Shown here: in pieces, positions 16,935 through 24,874 of the stretch | Layout: each line of letters starts with the position of its first letter | Position numbering within the stretch: position 1 is the first letter of the stretch | Source: Jannaschia rubra | Lineage (GTDB): Bacteria > Pseudomonadota > Alphaproteobacteria > Rhodobacterales > Rhodobacteraceae | Length of the DNA: 64,000 nt | Assembly: GCF_001403735.1 (NCBI RefSeq) | Contig: NZ_CXPG01000011.1 | Span: 1 to 64,000, forward strand | Reading direction: 5' to 3' | The notes under the pieces: generated by a model | Databases searched by the model: none | What the model saw: only the letters and a program-made list of their open reading frames with translations | Told to the model about the DNA's origin: nothing | Made by a program: the position numbers and the translations under genes

Positions 16935-17927
16935 ATGGCAGTCACCCTCAAGGACGTAGCGCTTCGCGCCGGAGTCAGCCGCTCGGCGGTATCGCGCACG
17001 TTCACCGATGGCGCATCGGTCAGCGCCAAGACCCGAGACAAGGTCGAGCAGGCGGCGAGGGAGTTGGGATACGCCCCCTCCGCGCTCGCCTCGGCATTGT
17101 CGACGGGGCGGACCAAGCTGATCGGTCTGGTCTCCTCCAACTTTCACAACCCGCTTTTTCTGGAGATCTTCGACCTGTTCACACGGGGGTTGCAGGACCG
17201 CGGGTTGCGTCCCCTCCTCGTCAACCTGTCGGGGGAGACGGATCCGCAGGCGTCGCTCAGGATGCTGCGGCAGTATTCCGTCGACGGGGTGATTATCGCA
17301 TCGTCGACCCTGCCGCCCAGCTTCGCGCGGGCCTTCAAGGATGCCGGTTTGCCGGTGGTGCATTCCTTCGGCCGTCGGCTCAGCGTGCCCGAGACCCATG
17401 TCGTCGGCATCGACAACGCGGAATGCGGGCGCATGGCGGCACGCACGCTTCGGGCGCGGGGGTACCGGTCCATCGCCTTTCTCGGCGGGCCGGAGGCGGC
17501 AACCTCCACGCAGGACCGGCTGGCCGGGTTCCGGGAAGGGGCAGGGGCCCTCGCCGTTCCCGCCACCTTTGCCGCGTCCTATACCTTCGAGGCGGGGCGC
17601 ACGGCGATGCAGGCCGTGCTAGGCGGGGGGGCGCCGGCCGACGCCTACTTCTGCGGCGATGACGTCCTGTCGATCGGCGCGATGTCCGCCTTGCGGGACG
17701 CCGGGTTCGGCGTGCCGCGGGACGTGGGTATCATCGGCCTGAACGACATGGAGATCGCGGGCTGGGCCAACATCGACCTGACCACCATCCATCAGCCCGT
17801 CGCGGACATCATCGCGTCATCCATCGACCTGATCGTCGCGACCGTGGCGACCCCCGATTTGGCGCCCGAGGCGCGGCTGTTCCCCTGCCGGATCGTGGAG
17901 CGCGGGACGCTCAGGCCTCTGCCCTGA
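16935..17927 (+). CDS. LacI-family transcriptional regulator of the inositol cluster
   Basis: This 330-residue repressor has an N-terminal LacI helix-turn-helix (TLKDVALRAGVSRSAVSRTF, residues 4-23) and hinge helix (APSALASALSTGR). The periplasmic-binding-like sensor domain follows (LIGLVSSNFHNPLFLEIFDLF, then DDVLSIGAMSALRDAGFGVP and LTTIHQP). The effector is probably an inositol or a pathway intermediate. Two perfect palindromes matching the LacI consensus lie in the two divergent promoter regions of the island, one beside its own start. Its 3' end overlaps the convergent Gfo/Idh gene by 17 nt. Alphaproteobacterial inositol clusters are often controlled by RpiR-type IolR, so a LacI protein here is a variant. 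Confidence 0.93.
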   Translation: MAVTLKDVALRAGVSRSAVSRTFTDGASVSAKTRDKVEQAARELGYAPSALASALSTGRTKLIGLVSSNFHNPLFLEIFDLFTRGLQDRGLRPLLVNLSGETDPQASLRMLRQYSVDGVIIASSTLPPSFARAFKDAGLPVVHSFGRRLSVPETHVVGIDNAECGRMAARTLRARGYRSIAFLGGPEAATSTQDRLAGFREGAGALAVPATFAASYTFEAGRTAMQAVLGGGAPADAYFCGDDVLSIGAMSALRDAGFGVPRDVGIIGLNDMEIAGWANIDLTTIHQPVADIIASSIDLIVATVATPDLAPEARLFPCRIVERGTLRPLP

Positions 17928-19077
17928 ACATGGGTGGGCGGGCGTCGACCCATGCGCCGTCGGCCTTGCCCGATTGCGCCACGGCGAAGACCGCCGCCAT
18001 CGAGCGCAGCCCGTCCTCGGCACGCGGATAGAGGTTCGCCGCCGGGTCCATCGCGCGACCGTCCTTCTGCGCGCGGATCGTCTCCGCCATATCGGCGTAG
18101 ATGTTGGCGAAGGCCAGCGGCATCCCTTCGGCATGCCCGACGGTCACGCGGCTGGCGCGGTCCGCCTCGGGCGAGAGGTTCCCCTCGCCGCGCTCGATCA
18201 CCTGCAGGCGCCCGCCGAGCGGCATATGGTAGAGCTGGTTCGGCTGTTCCTGCGCCCAGCGGAGGCCGCCGGTTTCCCCGAACACCTGAAGCGTCAGCCC
18301 GTGTTGCCGCCCGAGCGCGATGGAGGATGTCCAGAGCCGCCCGACCGTCCCGCCGTCCATCCGGAAGTTGACCATCGCGTCATCCTCGAGCACCCGGCTG
18401 TCGATGGTCGAGACGATGTCGGCGCTCAGGCGTTCGACGTTCTGGCCGGTGACGAAGCTGGCCATGTGCATCGCGTGGATGCCGCAGTCCGCGAACTGCG
18501 CCGACACGCCGGCCTGTGCGGGATCGTATCGCCAGCGGACGCGCGGATTGTCGGCATCGGCCGCGTCGGCATGATGGCCGTGGGCGAACTCGGCGACGAC
18601 CACGCGGATGCGGCCAAGATCGCCCCGCGCCACCATCGCCCGCATGTGCCGCACCAGCGCATAGCCGGTGTAGCCATAGTTGACGGCGCAGATGCGTCCG
18701 CTGCGCTCGGCAAGGCGCACGATCTCCTCGCCCTCATCAACGGTCATCGTCATCGGCTTTTCGCAGAGGACGTTGAACCCGGCTTCGAGGAAGGCCTTGG
18801 TAATCTCGAAATGCGTCGCGTTCGGCGTGGCGACCGTCACGAGATCCAGACGGTCCGCGCGCGCCCGCTCGGCCCCCAGCATCTCGCGCCAGTCGCCGTA
18901 GGCGCGATCCGGGACGAGGCCGAGGCGTTGGCCATAGTCGCGCCCCGCATCGGCCCGGTGGTCGAGCGCGCCCGCCGCGAAGGTGAAGGCACCGTCCAGT
19001 CCGGCGGCCAGCCGGTGCGCCGGTCCGATCTGGCTGCCTTCGCCGCCGCCGATCATTCCCCAGTTGAGCTTTGCCAT
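17911..19077 (-). CDS. Gfo/Idh/MocA-family oxidoreductase (inositol cluster, paralogue 1)
   Basis: The start at 19077 (MAKLNWGMIGGGEGSQIGPAH) gives 388 residues. The N-terminal Rossmann fold has GGGEGSQIG, and the cofactor/catalytic motif is CEKPMTM (about residue 101). The sequence AQFADCGIHAMHMASFV carries a His-containing active-site segment. The family oxidises ring or sugar hydroxyls with NAD(P). It is probably a dehydrogenase for an inositol stereoisomer or an inosose intermediate. It is the last gene of the minus-strand run Gfo/Idh (21086)-IolE-like-this gene, 1 nt downstream of the IolE-like stop. Confidence 0.88.
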   Translation of the reverse strand: MAKLNWGMIGGGEGSQIGPAHRLAAGLDGAFTFAAGALDHRADAGRDYGQRLGLVPDRAYGDWREMLGAERARADRLDLVTVATPNATHFEITKAFLEAGFNVLCEKPMTMTVDEGEEIVRLAERSGRICAVNYGYTGYALVRHMRAMVARGDLGRIRVVVAEFAHGHHADAADADNPRVRWRYDPAQAGVSAQFADCGIHAMHMASFVTGQNVERLSADIVSTIDSRVLEDDAMVNFRMDGGTVGRLWTSSIALGRQHGLTLQVFGETGGLRWAQEQPNQLYHMPLGGRLQVIERGEGNLSPEADRASRVTVGHAEGMPLAFANIYADMAETIRAQKDGRAMDPAANLYPRAEDGLRSMAAVFAVAQSGKADGAWVDARPPMFRAEA

Positions 19078-19078
19078 G

Positions 19079-19969
19079 TCAGAATCCGATCGATTGGAGG
19101 TATTCGCGATTCGCGCGCGCATCGCCCAGCGTGTCGGTGCCCATCGACGGATCGCAGTCCTGCTCGACCGTGCACCAGCCTTCGTAATTCGCATCCAGAA
19201 GCACCTGCCGCACCGCCGGGAAATCGACGTCACCCTGGCCCAGGTTGCAGAAGATCCCCTGGCCGCAGGCGTCGTAGAACCCGGTCCGGTTCTCGATCGC
19301 GCGGGCCTTTACCACCGGGTCGATGTCCTTGAAATGCATGTAGCTGATGCGCTCCATGTGCCGTTTCATGAAGGCTACGGGGTCGTATCCGGCATAGGAA
19401 TGGTGGCCCGTGTCGAAACAGATCTTGAGGATGTCTTCCGGCACTTCGTCCAGCAGGCGGTCGAGTTCCGGCTCGAAATCCATGAACCCCGCGGCGTGGG
19501 CATGGATGCCGACGGTCAGACCGTATTCCTCCGCTCCCATGCGGGCGATGGTGGCGATCCGATCGCGGAAGGGCGCCCATTCGATGTCCTGCATCTGCTC
19601 GGATTCGCCGGCCCGCCCGGCGGTCGGCGCGCGGCGGGGCGAGATGGAGTCGATCAGCACGAGATGCTTTGCCCCATGCGCGACCAGCGCCTTGCAGGTT
19701 CGCACCGCGCCATCCTTCACGTCGTCCCAGGCGTCGGGGTCGTGGAAGGCGCGGAAGACCACGCCGCCGATGAGGGTAAGGTCGTGTTCCGCCAGCGCGT
19801 CGGCCAGAATGGCGGGATCTTCCGGCATGAAGCCCACGGGGCCGAGTTCGATGCCCTTGTAACCTGCCTCTGCGCATTGCTTGAGGACCGACTTCCAGTC
19901 GGGGTTGCGCGGGTCGTTGGCGAATTCCACACCCCAGGAGCAGGGCGCGTTTCCGATGCGTATCGTCAT
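19079..19969 (-). CDS. Inosose dehydratase/isomerase-like TIM barrel (IolE/IolI superfamily)
   Basis: The ATG at 19969 (MTIRIGNAPCSWGVEF) gives a 296-residue protein of the sugar phosphate isomerase/epimerase family. The metal-site residues are spread over IELGPVGFMP, HLVLIDSISPRR, VGIHAHAAGFMD, KICFDTGHHSYAGYDP and EGWCTVEQDCDP. IolE dehydrates 2-keto-myo-inositol to the IolD substrate; IolI isomerises inososes. No other IolE candidate is present, so IolE function is inferred by elimination. However, the N-terminal motif GNAPCSWGVEF differs from classical IolE sequences I know. A longer TTG-start version (19984) is less likely. Confidence 0.78.
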   Translation of the reverse strand: MTIRIGNAPCSWGVEFANDPRNPDWKSVLKQCAEAGYKGIELGPVGFMPEDPAILADALAEHDLTLIGGVVFRAFHDPDAWDDVKDGAVRTCKALVAHGAKHLVLIDSISPRRAPTAGRAGESEQMQDIEWAPFRDRIATIARMGAEEYGLTVGIHAHAAGFMDFEPELDRLLDEVPEDILKICFDTGHHSYAGYDPVAFMKRHMERISYMHFKDIDPVVKARAIENRTGFYDACGQGIFCNLGQGDVDFPAVRQVLLDANYEGWCTVEQDCDPSMGTDTLGDARANREYLQSIGF

Positions 19970-19973
19970 TCTT

Positions 19974-21086
19974 CTAACCTTCAATCGAAACCCAGCTTCG
20001 GGAAGCGGAGGATGCCCAGGCGGTGTCGACCACCCGGTTCACCTCCATCCCGTCGCGGAAGGTGGGAAACATGTTCTTTCCTGTCTCGATCGCGCGGAGA
20101 AAGTCCCGCGCCTCGATGATGATCTGGTCAAGATAGCCAGTCCCATGACCGGCTCCCTGACAGAAAGCGGCATAGTCGGGATGTGCGGGGCCCGTCAGGA
20201 TACGGGTGAATCCGCGCCCCGCCTCGGGCCCTTCGCGAAGATAGACGTGAAGGGAGTTCTGGTCCTCCTGATCGAAACGGATGGACCCTTTGGTGCCATG
20301 CACCTCGTAGGCATAGCCCATCTTCCGCCCGGTGGCGGTCCGGCTGAAGTAGAGATGCCCCATGGCGCCGCCGGCGAACCTTACCATCATCTGCGCGTGA
20401 TCGTCGTTTGCGACCTGCTCCGGGCCGTCAGGCCCGGGACGGGTGTCGTGCACGGTCTCGATGACGGCGGACAACGCGGCGATGGGGCCCATCAGCGCGA
20501 GCGCGCAGTTGATCATGTGCGGCGCAAGGTCGCCCATGGCGCCCGAGGCCCGATCCCGCGTGCGCCAGTTCGCGGGGGCGTCGGGGTCGGCCAGAAAATC
20601 CTCGGTATGCTCGCCCCGGAACCAGGTCACGTCCCCGATGGCGCCTTCGGCGATCAGACGTCGGGCTTCCTGCGTCGCCGGCGTGCGGACGTAGTTGAAG
20701 CCGGTCATGTTGACCGCGCCTGCGGCTTCGGCGGCGGCGACCATCGCCTTGCTGTCGGCCAGCGACGCACCCAGCGGCTTTTCGCAGAACACCGGCAACC
20801 CGCGCGCGAAGGCGGCTTCGGCGATGGCGCGATGGGTAGACTGGGGGGAGGCGATGATCACCGCCTCCACCGCCGGGTCCGCGACCAGGTCGCGCCAGTC
20901 GTCCGTAGCGCCTTCGAACCCGAACGCAGCGCGATACCGTTCCGCGGACTCGGGGGAAGTGGCGCAGACCTTGACCAGGCGCGGGCGCAGATTCGTCTCG
21001 AACACCGCGCCTACGGCGGACATGGCGACGGCATGAGCCTTTCCCATGTAGCCTCCGCCCACGATCCCGATTCCGATTGGTCGCAT
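19974..21086 (-). CDS. Gfo/Idh/MocA-family oxidoreductase (inositol cluster, paralogue 2)
   Basis: This 370-residue dehydrogenase starts at 21086 with the Rossmann motif IGIVGGGYMGKAH and has the family catalytic motif CEKPLGAS (about residue 96). MGDLAPHMINCALALMG includes the likely active-site His. It is the first gene of the minus-strand operon facing operator 2, and the IolE-like gene starts 4 nt after its stop. It may oxidise scyllo-inositol, D-chiro-inositol or a modified inositol. Sequence alone cannot decide between these. Confidence 0.88.
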   Translation of the reverse strand: MRPIGIGIVGGGYMGKAHAVAMSAVGAVFETNLRPRLVKVCATSPESAERYRAAFGFEGATDDWRDLVADPAVEAVIIASPQSTHRAIAEAAFARGLPVFCEKPLGASLADSKAMVAAAEAAGAVNMTGFNYVRTPATQEARRLIAEGAIGDVTWFRGEHTEDFLADPDAPANWRTRDRASGAMGDLAPHMINCALALMGPIAALSAVIETVHDTRPGPDGPEQVANDDHAQMMVRFAGGAMGHLYFSRTATGRKMGYAYEVHGTKGSIRFDQEDQNSLHVYLREGPEAGRGFTRILTGPAHPDYAAFCQGAGHGTGYLDQIIIEARDFLRAIETGKNMFPTFRDGMEVNRVVDTAWASSASRSWVSIEG

Positions 21087-21109
21087 GTCCCGATCCTTTC
21101 CGGTTTAGG

Positions 21110-21127
21110 ATTGCAACCGGTTGCAAT
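21110..21127. promoter_or_regulatory. LacI-type operator 2
   Basis: ATTGCAACCGGTTGCAAT is a perfect 18-bp palindrome whose 16-bp core is identical to operator 1. It lies between the divergent starts of the Gfo/Idh gene (21086) and iolD (21180). A single repressor could therefore switch both catabolic operons and the transporter together. Confidence 0.85.
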
Positions 21128-21179
21128 ATTCGTATGCTCGGATTTCGAGACGTGCAAGCGGATTTCAGGAGGCGCGATC

Positions 21180-23051
21180 ATGACCTCAACCGGACGAACC
21201 GTCAGGCTGACCGTGGCGCAGGCCATCGTCCGCTGGCTGATGAATCAGTACATCGAGATCGACGGCGTCGAGACGCGCATCTGCGGCGGGGGTTTCGGCA
21301 TCTTCGGCCATGGCAACGTCCCCTGCCTGGGCGAGGCGCTCTATGCCGTTCATTCGGACCTGCCGCTCTACCGCGGTCAGAATGAACAGGGGATGGGATT
21401 CGCGGCCGCGGCCTATGCCAAATATCACCTGCGCCGCCGCTTCATGTTCTGCACCGCCAGTGCGGGGCCGGGGACGGCGAACCTGCTGACCGCCGCGGCG
21501 TTGGCGCATGCGAACCGCCTTCCGATGCTGATGCTTTGCGGCGACACCTTCATCACGCGGCTGCCGGACCCGGTGCTGCAGCAGCTGGAGCATTTCGGCG
21601 ATCCGACGCGGGGCCTGAACGATGCGTTCCGCGCCGTTAGCCGCTTCTGGGACCGGATCACCCACCCCGCGCAGGTTCTGCAATCCCTTCCTGCCGCGCT
21701 CGCCACCATGCTCGACCCCGCCGATTGCGGCCCGGCCTTCCTCGGGCTGCCGCAGGACGTGCAGGGCTGGGCGTGGGACTATCCCGAACGATTCTTCGAC
21801 CGGCGGGTGCACCGCATCCGCCGGCAGGCCCCGGATACCGCCGAGGTGGCCGAGGTCGCGGATCTTCTGCGCGCGGCTCGACGCCCCGTTCTGATCGCGG
21901 GCGGAGGCATCCAGTATTCCCGCGCCGTCGAGACGCTGACGACGTTCGTCGAGGCGCACGACATTCCAGTTATCGAGACCATCGCCGGGCGCGCGAACCT
22001 GGTCGACGACCATCCGCTCAACATCGGGCCCGTCGGTGTCACGGGCTCCGACTCGGCCAACGCCATCGCCGCCCAGGCCGACCTGATCCTGGCCGTGGGC
22101 ACCCGGCTGCAGGACTTCACCACGGGGTCCTGGACCGCCTTCGCCCCCGACGCACGGTTGGTGACGTTGAACGTCGGTCGCCACGATGCCGCGAAGCACT
22201 TGGCGACGACGATGGTGGGCGACGCCCGGCTGGGCCTGGAGGTGCTGGGCGCGGCATTGGGTGATCACAGAGCGCCTTCCGAATGGGTGGATCTGGCGAA
22301 AGCCGAGCGCCGCGCGTGGATGCGGACGGTCTCCGAAACCGTCCGGCCCGGAAACCGTCCGAACAGCTATGCCCAGGCCATCGGCGTGGTGAACGACCTC
22401 TGCGACCCATCCGACCGGATCGTCGCGGCCGCCGGCGGCCTGCCGGCCGAAGTCACGGCCAACTGGCGCACGCTGAAGCCCGGGACCGTGGACGTGGAAT
22501 TCGGCTTTTCCTGCATGGGATATGAGATCGCGGGTGGCTGGGGCGCACGCATCGCGCAGGCGGAGGCGGAGCCGGACCGCGACACCATCGTCTTCTGCGG
22601 CGACGGATCGTACCTGTTGATGAACTCGGACATCTATTCCAGCGTCCTGACCCGAAAGAAGCTGATTGTCCTCGTTCTCGACAACGGCGGCTTCGCGGTC
22701 ATCAACAAATTGCAAAACAATACCGGACAGGAGAGTTTCAACAACCTGATCGCGGATTGCCCCACCGTGCCCGAGCCCTTCACAGTGGATTTCGCGGCCC
22801 ATGCCGCCGCGATGGGTGCCAATGTGGAAACGGTCGAGAATCCGGCCGGTCTGGCCGAGGCGTTTCGCCGCGCGCAGGCCGCCGACAAGACGAGCGTCAT
22901 CGTGATGAAGGTCGATCCCTACGAGGGCTGGACCACCGGCGGCCATGCCTGGTGGGAGATCGGAACGCCCGAGGTGAGCGAGACGGAAAGCGTCCGCGAG
23001 GCCCATGAGGAGACCGAAGCGATGCGTGACCGCCAGCGGCAGGGGGTCTGA
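21180..23051 (+). CDS. iolD: 3D-(3,5/4)-trihydroxycyclohexane-1,2-dione hydrolase
   Basis: IolD is a thiamine-diphosphate enzyme that opens the inositol-derived ring to 5-deoxyglucuronate. The ATG at 21180, behind an AGGAGG site, gives 623 residues, near the family length. It has the N-terminal ThDP glutamate in GQNEQGMGFAAAAYAK (about residue 68) and the FAD/middle domain around GGGIQYSRAVE. The Mg-ThDP motif is CGDGSYLLMN with downstream DNGGF (about 470-500). C-terminal GGHAWWEIGTPEVS is typical of IolD. It heads the plus-strand operon iolD-phyH-iolC-iolB2-iolJ-iolG. Confidence 0.96.
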   Translation: MTSTGRTVRLTVAQAIVRWLMNQYIEIDGVETRICGGGFGIFGHGNVPCLGEALYAVHSDLPLYRGQNEQGMGFAAAAYAKYHLRRRFMFCTASAGPGTANLLTAAALAHANRLPMLMLCGDTFITRLPDPVLQQLEHFGDPTRGLNDAFRAVSRFWDRITHPAQVLQSLPAALATMLDPADCGPAFLGLPQDVQGWAWDYPERFFDRRVHRIRRQAPDTAEVAEVADLLRAARRPVLIAGGGIQYSRAVETLTTFVEAHDIPVIETIAGRANLVDDHPLNIGPVGVTGSDSANAIAAQADLILAVGTRLQDFTTGSWTAFAPDARLVTLNVGRHDAAKHLATTMVGDARLGLEVLGAALGDHRAPSEWVDLAKAERRAWMRTVSETVRPGNRPNSYAQAIGVVNDLCDPSDRIVAAAGGLPAEVTANWRTLKPGTVDVEFGFSCMGYEIAGGWGARIAQAEAEPDRDTIVFCGDGSYLLMNSDIYSSVLTRKKLIVLVLDNGGFAVINKLQNNTGQESFNNLIADCPTVPEPFTVDFAAHAAAMGANVETVENPAGLAEAFRRAQAADKTSVIVMKVDPYEGWTTGGHAWWEIGTPEVSETESVREAHEETEAMRDRQRQGV

Positions 23052-23891
23052 ATGAAGACCTTTGCGCATGACCGGATCGACCCCGACGCGATCGTCGATG
23101 AGTTGTTGAACGGCGATGGAGCCGTGCGTCTGACGGGGTTGTTCGCGCCGGAGGACATCGCCGAGGCGCGGCGCACCGTCATGGAGCATTCGGACCGTGA
23201 TGCCGGAAAGGTGACGCATTTTCAGGGTGTGGCCGAGGCGGAGGGCGCGCTCGCTCTGCAACGCCGGGTCTGGAACCTGCTTGCCAAGGGCGAGGTCTTC
23301 GCCCGCATGGCAGCCCATCCCGCCCTGATGGACATCCTTCGCAGGTTTCTGGGCACCGAGTTCATCATGGGTTCCATCGCCGCGAACCGCATCCTGCCGG
23401 GCGGGCCGGGGCAGGAGCCGCATGTGGACTATCCCTATTGGGACTTCCATGCACCCGAGACGCACCCCGTGGGGCTGAACGCCAGTTTTCCGATGAACGC
23501 GCAGGTCTCCGTCATCCTCGACCCGTTCACCGTGGAAAGCGGCGCCACAGCCTATGTGCCCGGAAGCCAGCGCCACCTGCGCTATCCGACCGAGGCGGAC
23601 GATTTCCATGCCGGAGCCGAGCGCATGACGGGCGAGCCGGGCGACGTCGCCCTGTTCTTCGGCGCAGCTTGGCACTGCGCCATGCCGAACCGGTCGGACC
23701 ATGACCGGAGCGCGATCCTGATCCAGTACCTGCCGAAATGGGTGAAACCGATGGAAGACATGCCGGCCGCCCTGCCGCCCGACGTGATCGAGGGTGCCTC
23801 GCCCGACCTGCGCCAGCTTCTGGGCCTGAACTACCCCTATCCCGAAGTGCTGGACACGGCGGCAGGCGGCAACGTGGAGGGCCGGGCATGA
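23052..23891 (+). CDS. Phytanoyl-CoA dioxygenase (PhyH)-family Fe(II)/2-oxoglutarate oxygenase
   Basis: This 279-residue protein starts at the base after the iolD stop and overlaps iolC by 4 nt. It has the double-stranded beta-helix iron site: HVD in QEPHVDYPYWD (about residue 125), the distal His in AAWHCAMPN (about 200), and a following Arg for 2-oxoglutarate (DHDRSAIL). The PhyH family hydroxylates very varied substrates. It is not part of the known inositol pathway, yet it is locked into the iol operon. Hydroxylation or oxidative O-demethylation of a modified inositol is a plausible role, by inference only. Confidence 0.88.
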   Translation: MKTFAHDRIDPDAIVDELLNGDGAVRLTGLFAPEDIAEARRTVMEHSDRDAGKVTHFQGVAEAEGALALQRRVWNLLAKGEVFARMAAHPALMDILRRFLGTEFIMGSIAANRILPGGPGQEPHVDYPYWDFHAPETHPVGLNASFPMNAQVSVILDPFTVESGATAYVPGSQRHLRYPTEADDFHAGAERMTGEPGDVALFFGAAWHCAMPNRSDHDRSAILIQYLPKWVKPMEDMPAALPPDVIEGASPDLRQLLGLNYPYPEVLDTAAGGNVEGRA

Positions 23892-24874
23892 AGCTGGGTG
23901 GCAAGGATTTCCTGATCGTCGGACGCGCGGGAATGGATTTCTATCCCGATCCCCCCGGCACCCGGACCGAGGATGCCGCGCACTTCGTGTCCTGCCTGGG
24001 CGGCAGCAGCGCGAACATCGGCGTGGCGCTGGTGAAGCAGGGGTGCACCGCCGCGCTCGTCACCCGCGTCAGCGACGATGCCATCGGGCGGTTCGCGGTG
24101 AACCAGCTTGACCACTATGGCGTCGATCGCACCCACGTGACACCGGTGGGCGGCGAGGCGCGCAATTCTCTGGCCGTGGTCGAGACGCGGGTGGAGGACC
24201 ATCAGTCCGTCATCTACCGCAACGGTGCCGCGGATTTCGAGATGACCGAGGCGGATATCGAGGCGGTCGATTACGCGCCTTACGACGCCCTCATCACCAC
24301 CGGCACCGTCTTCGCCGCCGAGCCGAGCCGCACCGCCGCCTTCCGGGCCTTCGATCTGGCGCGAGGGGCCGGGCTGCCGCTGATCTTCGACATCGACTAC
24401 CGCCCCTATTCCTGGCCCTCGGCCGAGGTCGCCGCCGAGGTGCTGGGCCGCGCCGGGGCGGCCTGCGACTGCATCGTGGGCAACGACGTCGAGTTCGGGT
24501 TCATGGCCGGCCGCTACGACCGCGGCCTGGACAAGGCGCGCGCGCTTGCGTCCGAAGGCAAGCTGATCGTCTACAAGATGGGCGAGAAGGGCGCGATCAC
24601 CTTCCACGAAGGCGAGGAAATCCGGACCGGCATCTATCCGACCAAGGCCCTGAAGCCTACCGGCGCGGGCGACAGCTTCATGGGCGGGTTCATCGCCGCG
24701 CTGGCCAACGGCCACGATCTGAAGACGGCGATCCTGCGCGGCTCCGCCTCGGCGGCGATGGTCGTCGCCCGCGTGGGCTGTGCTCCGGCCATGCCGACCA
24801 CCGACGAGCTCGAGGCCTTTCTGGCCGATCACCCCGGACCGACGGAGCAATCCCATGCACATCCCGCCCCATGA
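23888..24874 (+). CDS. iolC: 5-dehydro-2-deoxygluconokinase
   Basis: IolC phosphorylates 2-deoxy-5-keto-D-gluconate. The 328-residue PfkB-family kinase begins MKLGGKDFLIVGRAGMDFYPD. It has the substrate-lid GGSSANIGVAL (about residue 38), IDYRPYSWP, and the catalytic anion hole/Asp in PTGAGDSFMGGF (about 258-269). Some alphaproteobacterial IolC proteins carry a fused DUF2090 aldolase-like domain; this one is the stand-alone kinase, with a separate aldolase gene downstream. It overlaps phyH by 4 nt and the next gene by 20 nt. Confidence 0.95.
   Translation: MKLGGKDFLIVGRAGMDFYPDPPGTRTEDAAHFVSCLGGSSANIGVALVKQGCTAALVTRVSDDAIGRFAVNQLDHYGVDRTHVTPVGGEARNSLAVVETRVEDHQSVIYRNGAADFEMTEADIEAVDYAPYDALITTGTVFAAEPSRTAAFRAFDLARGAGLPLIFDIDYRPYSWPSAEVAAEVLGRAGAACDCIVGNDVEFGFMAGRYDRGLDKARALASEGKLIVYKMGEKGAITFHEGEEIRTGIYPTKALKPTGAGDSFMGGFIAALANGHDLKTAILRGSASAAMVVARVGCAPAMPTTDELEAFLADHPGPTEQSHAHPAP

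Noticed and set aside
19881-21179. Upstream extension of iolD to a 1056-codon frame
   Set aside because: The extension is antisense to the Gfo/Idh gene, crosses the LacI operator and ignores the AGGAGG site placed correctly before the ATG at 21180.
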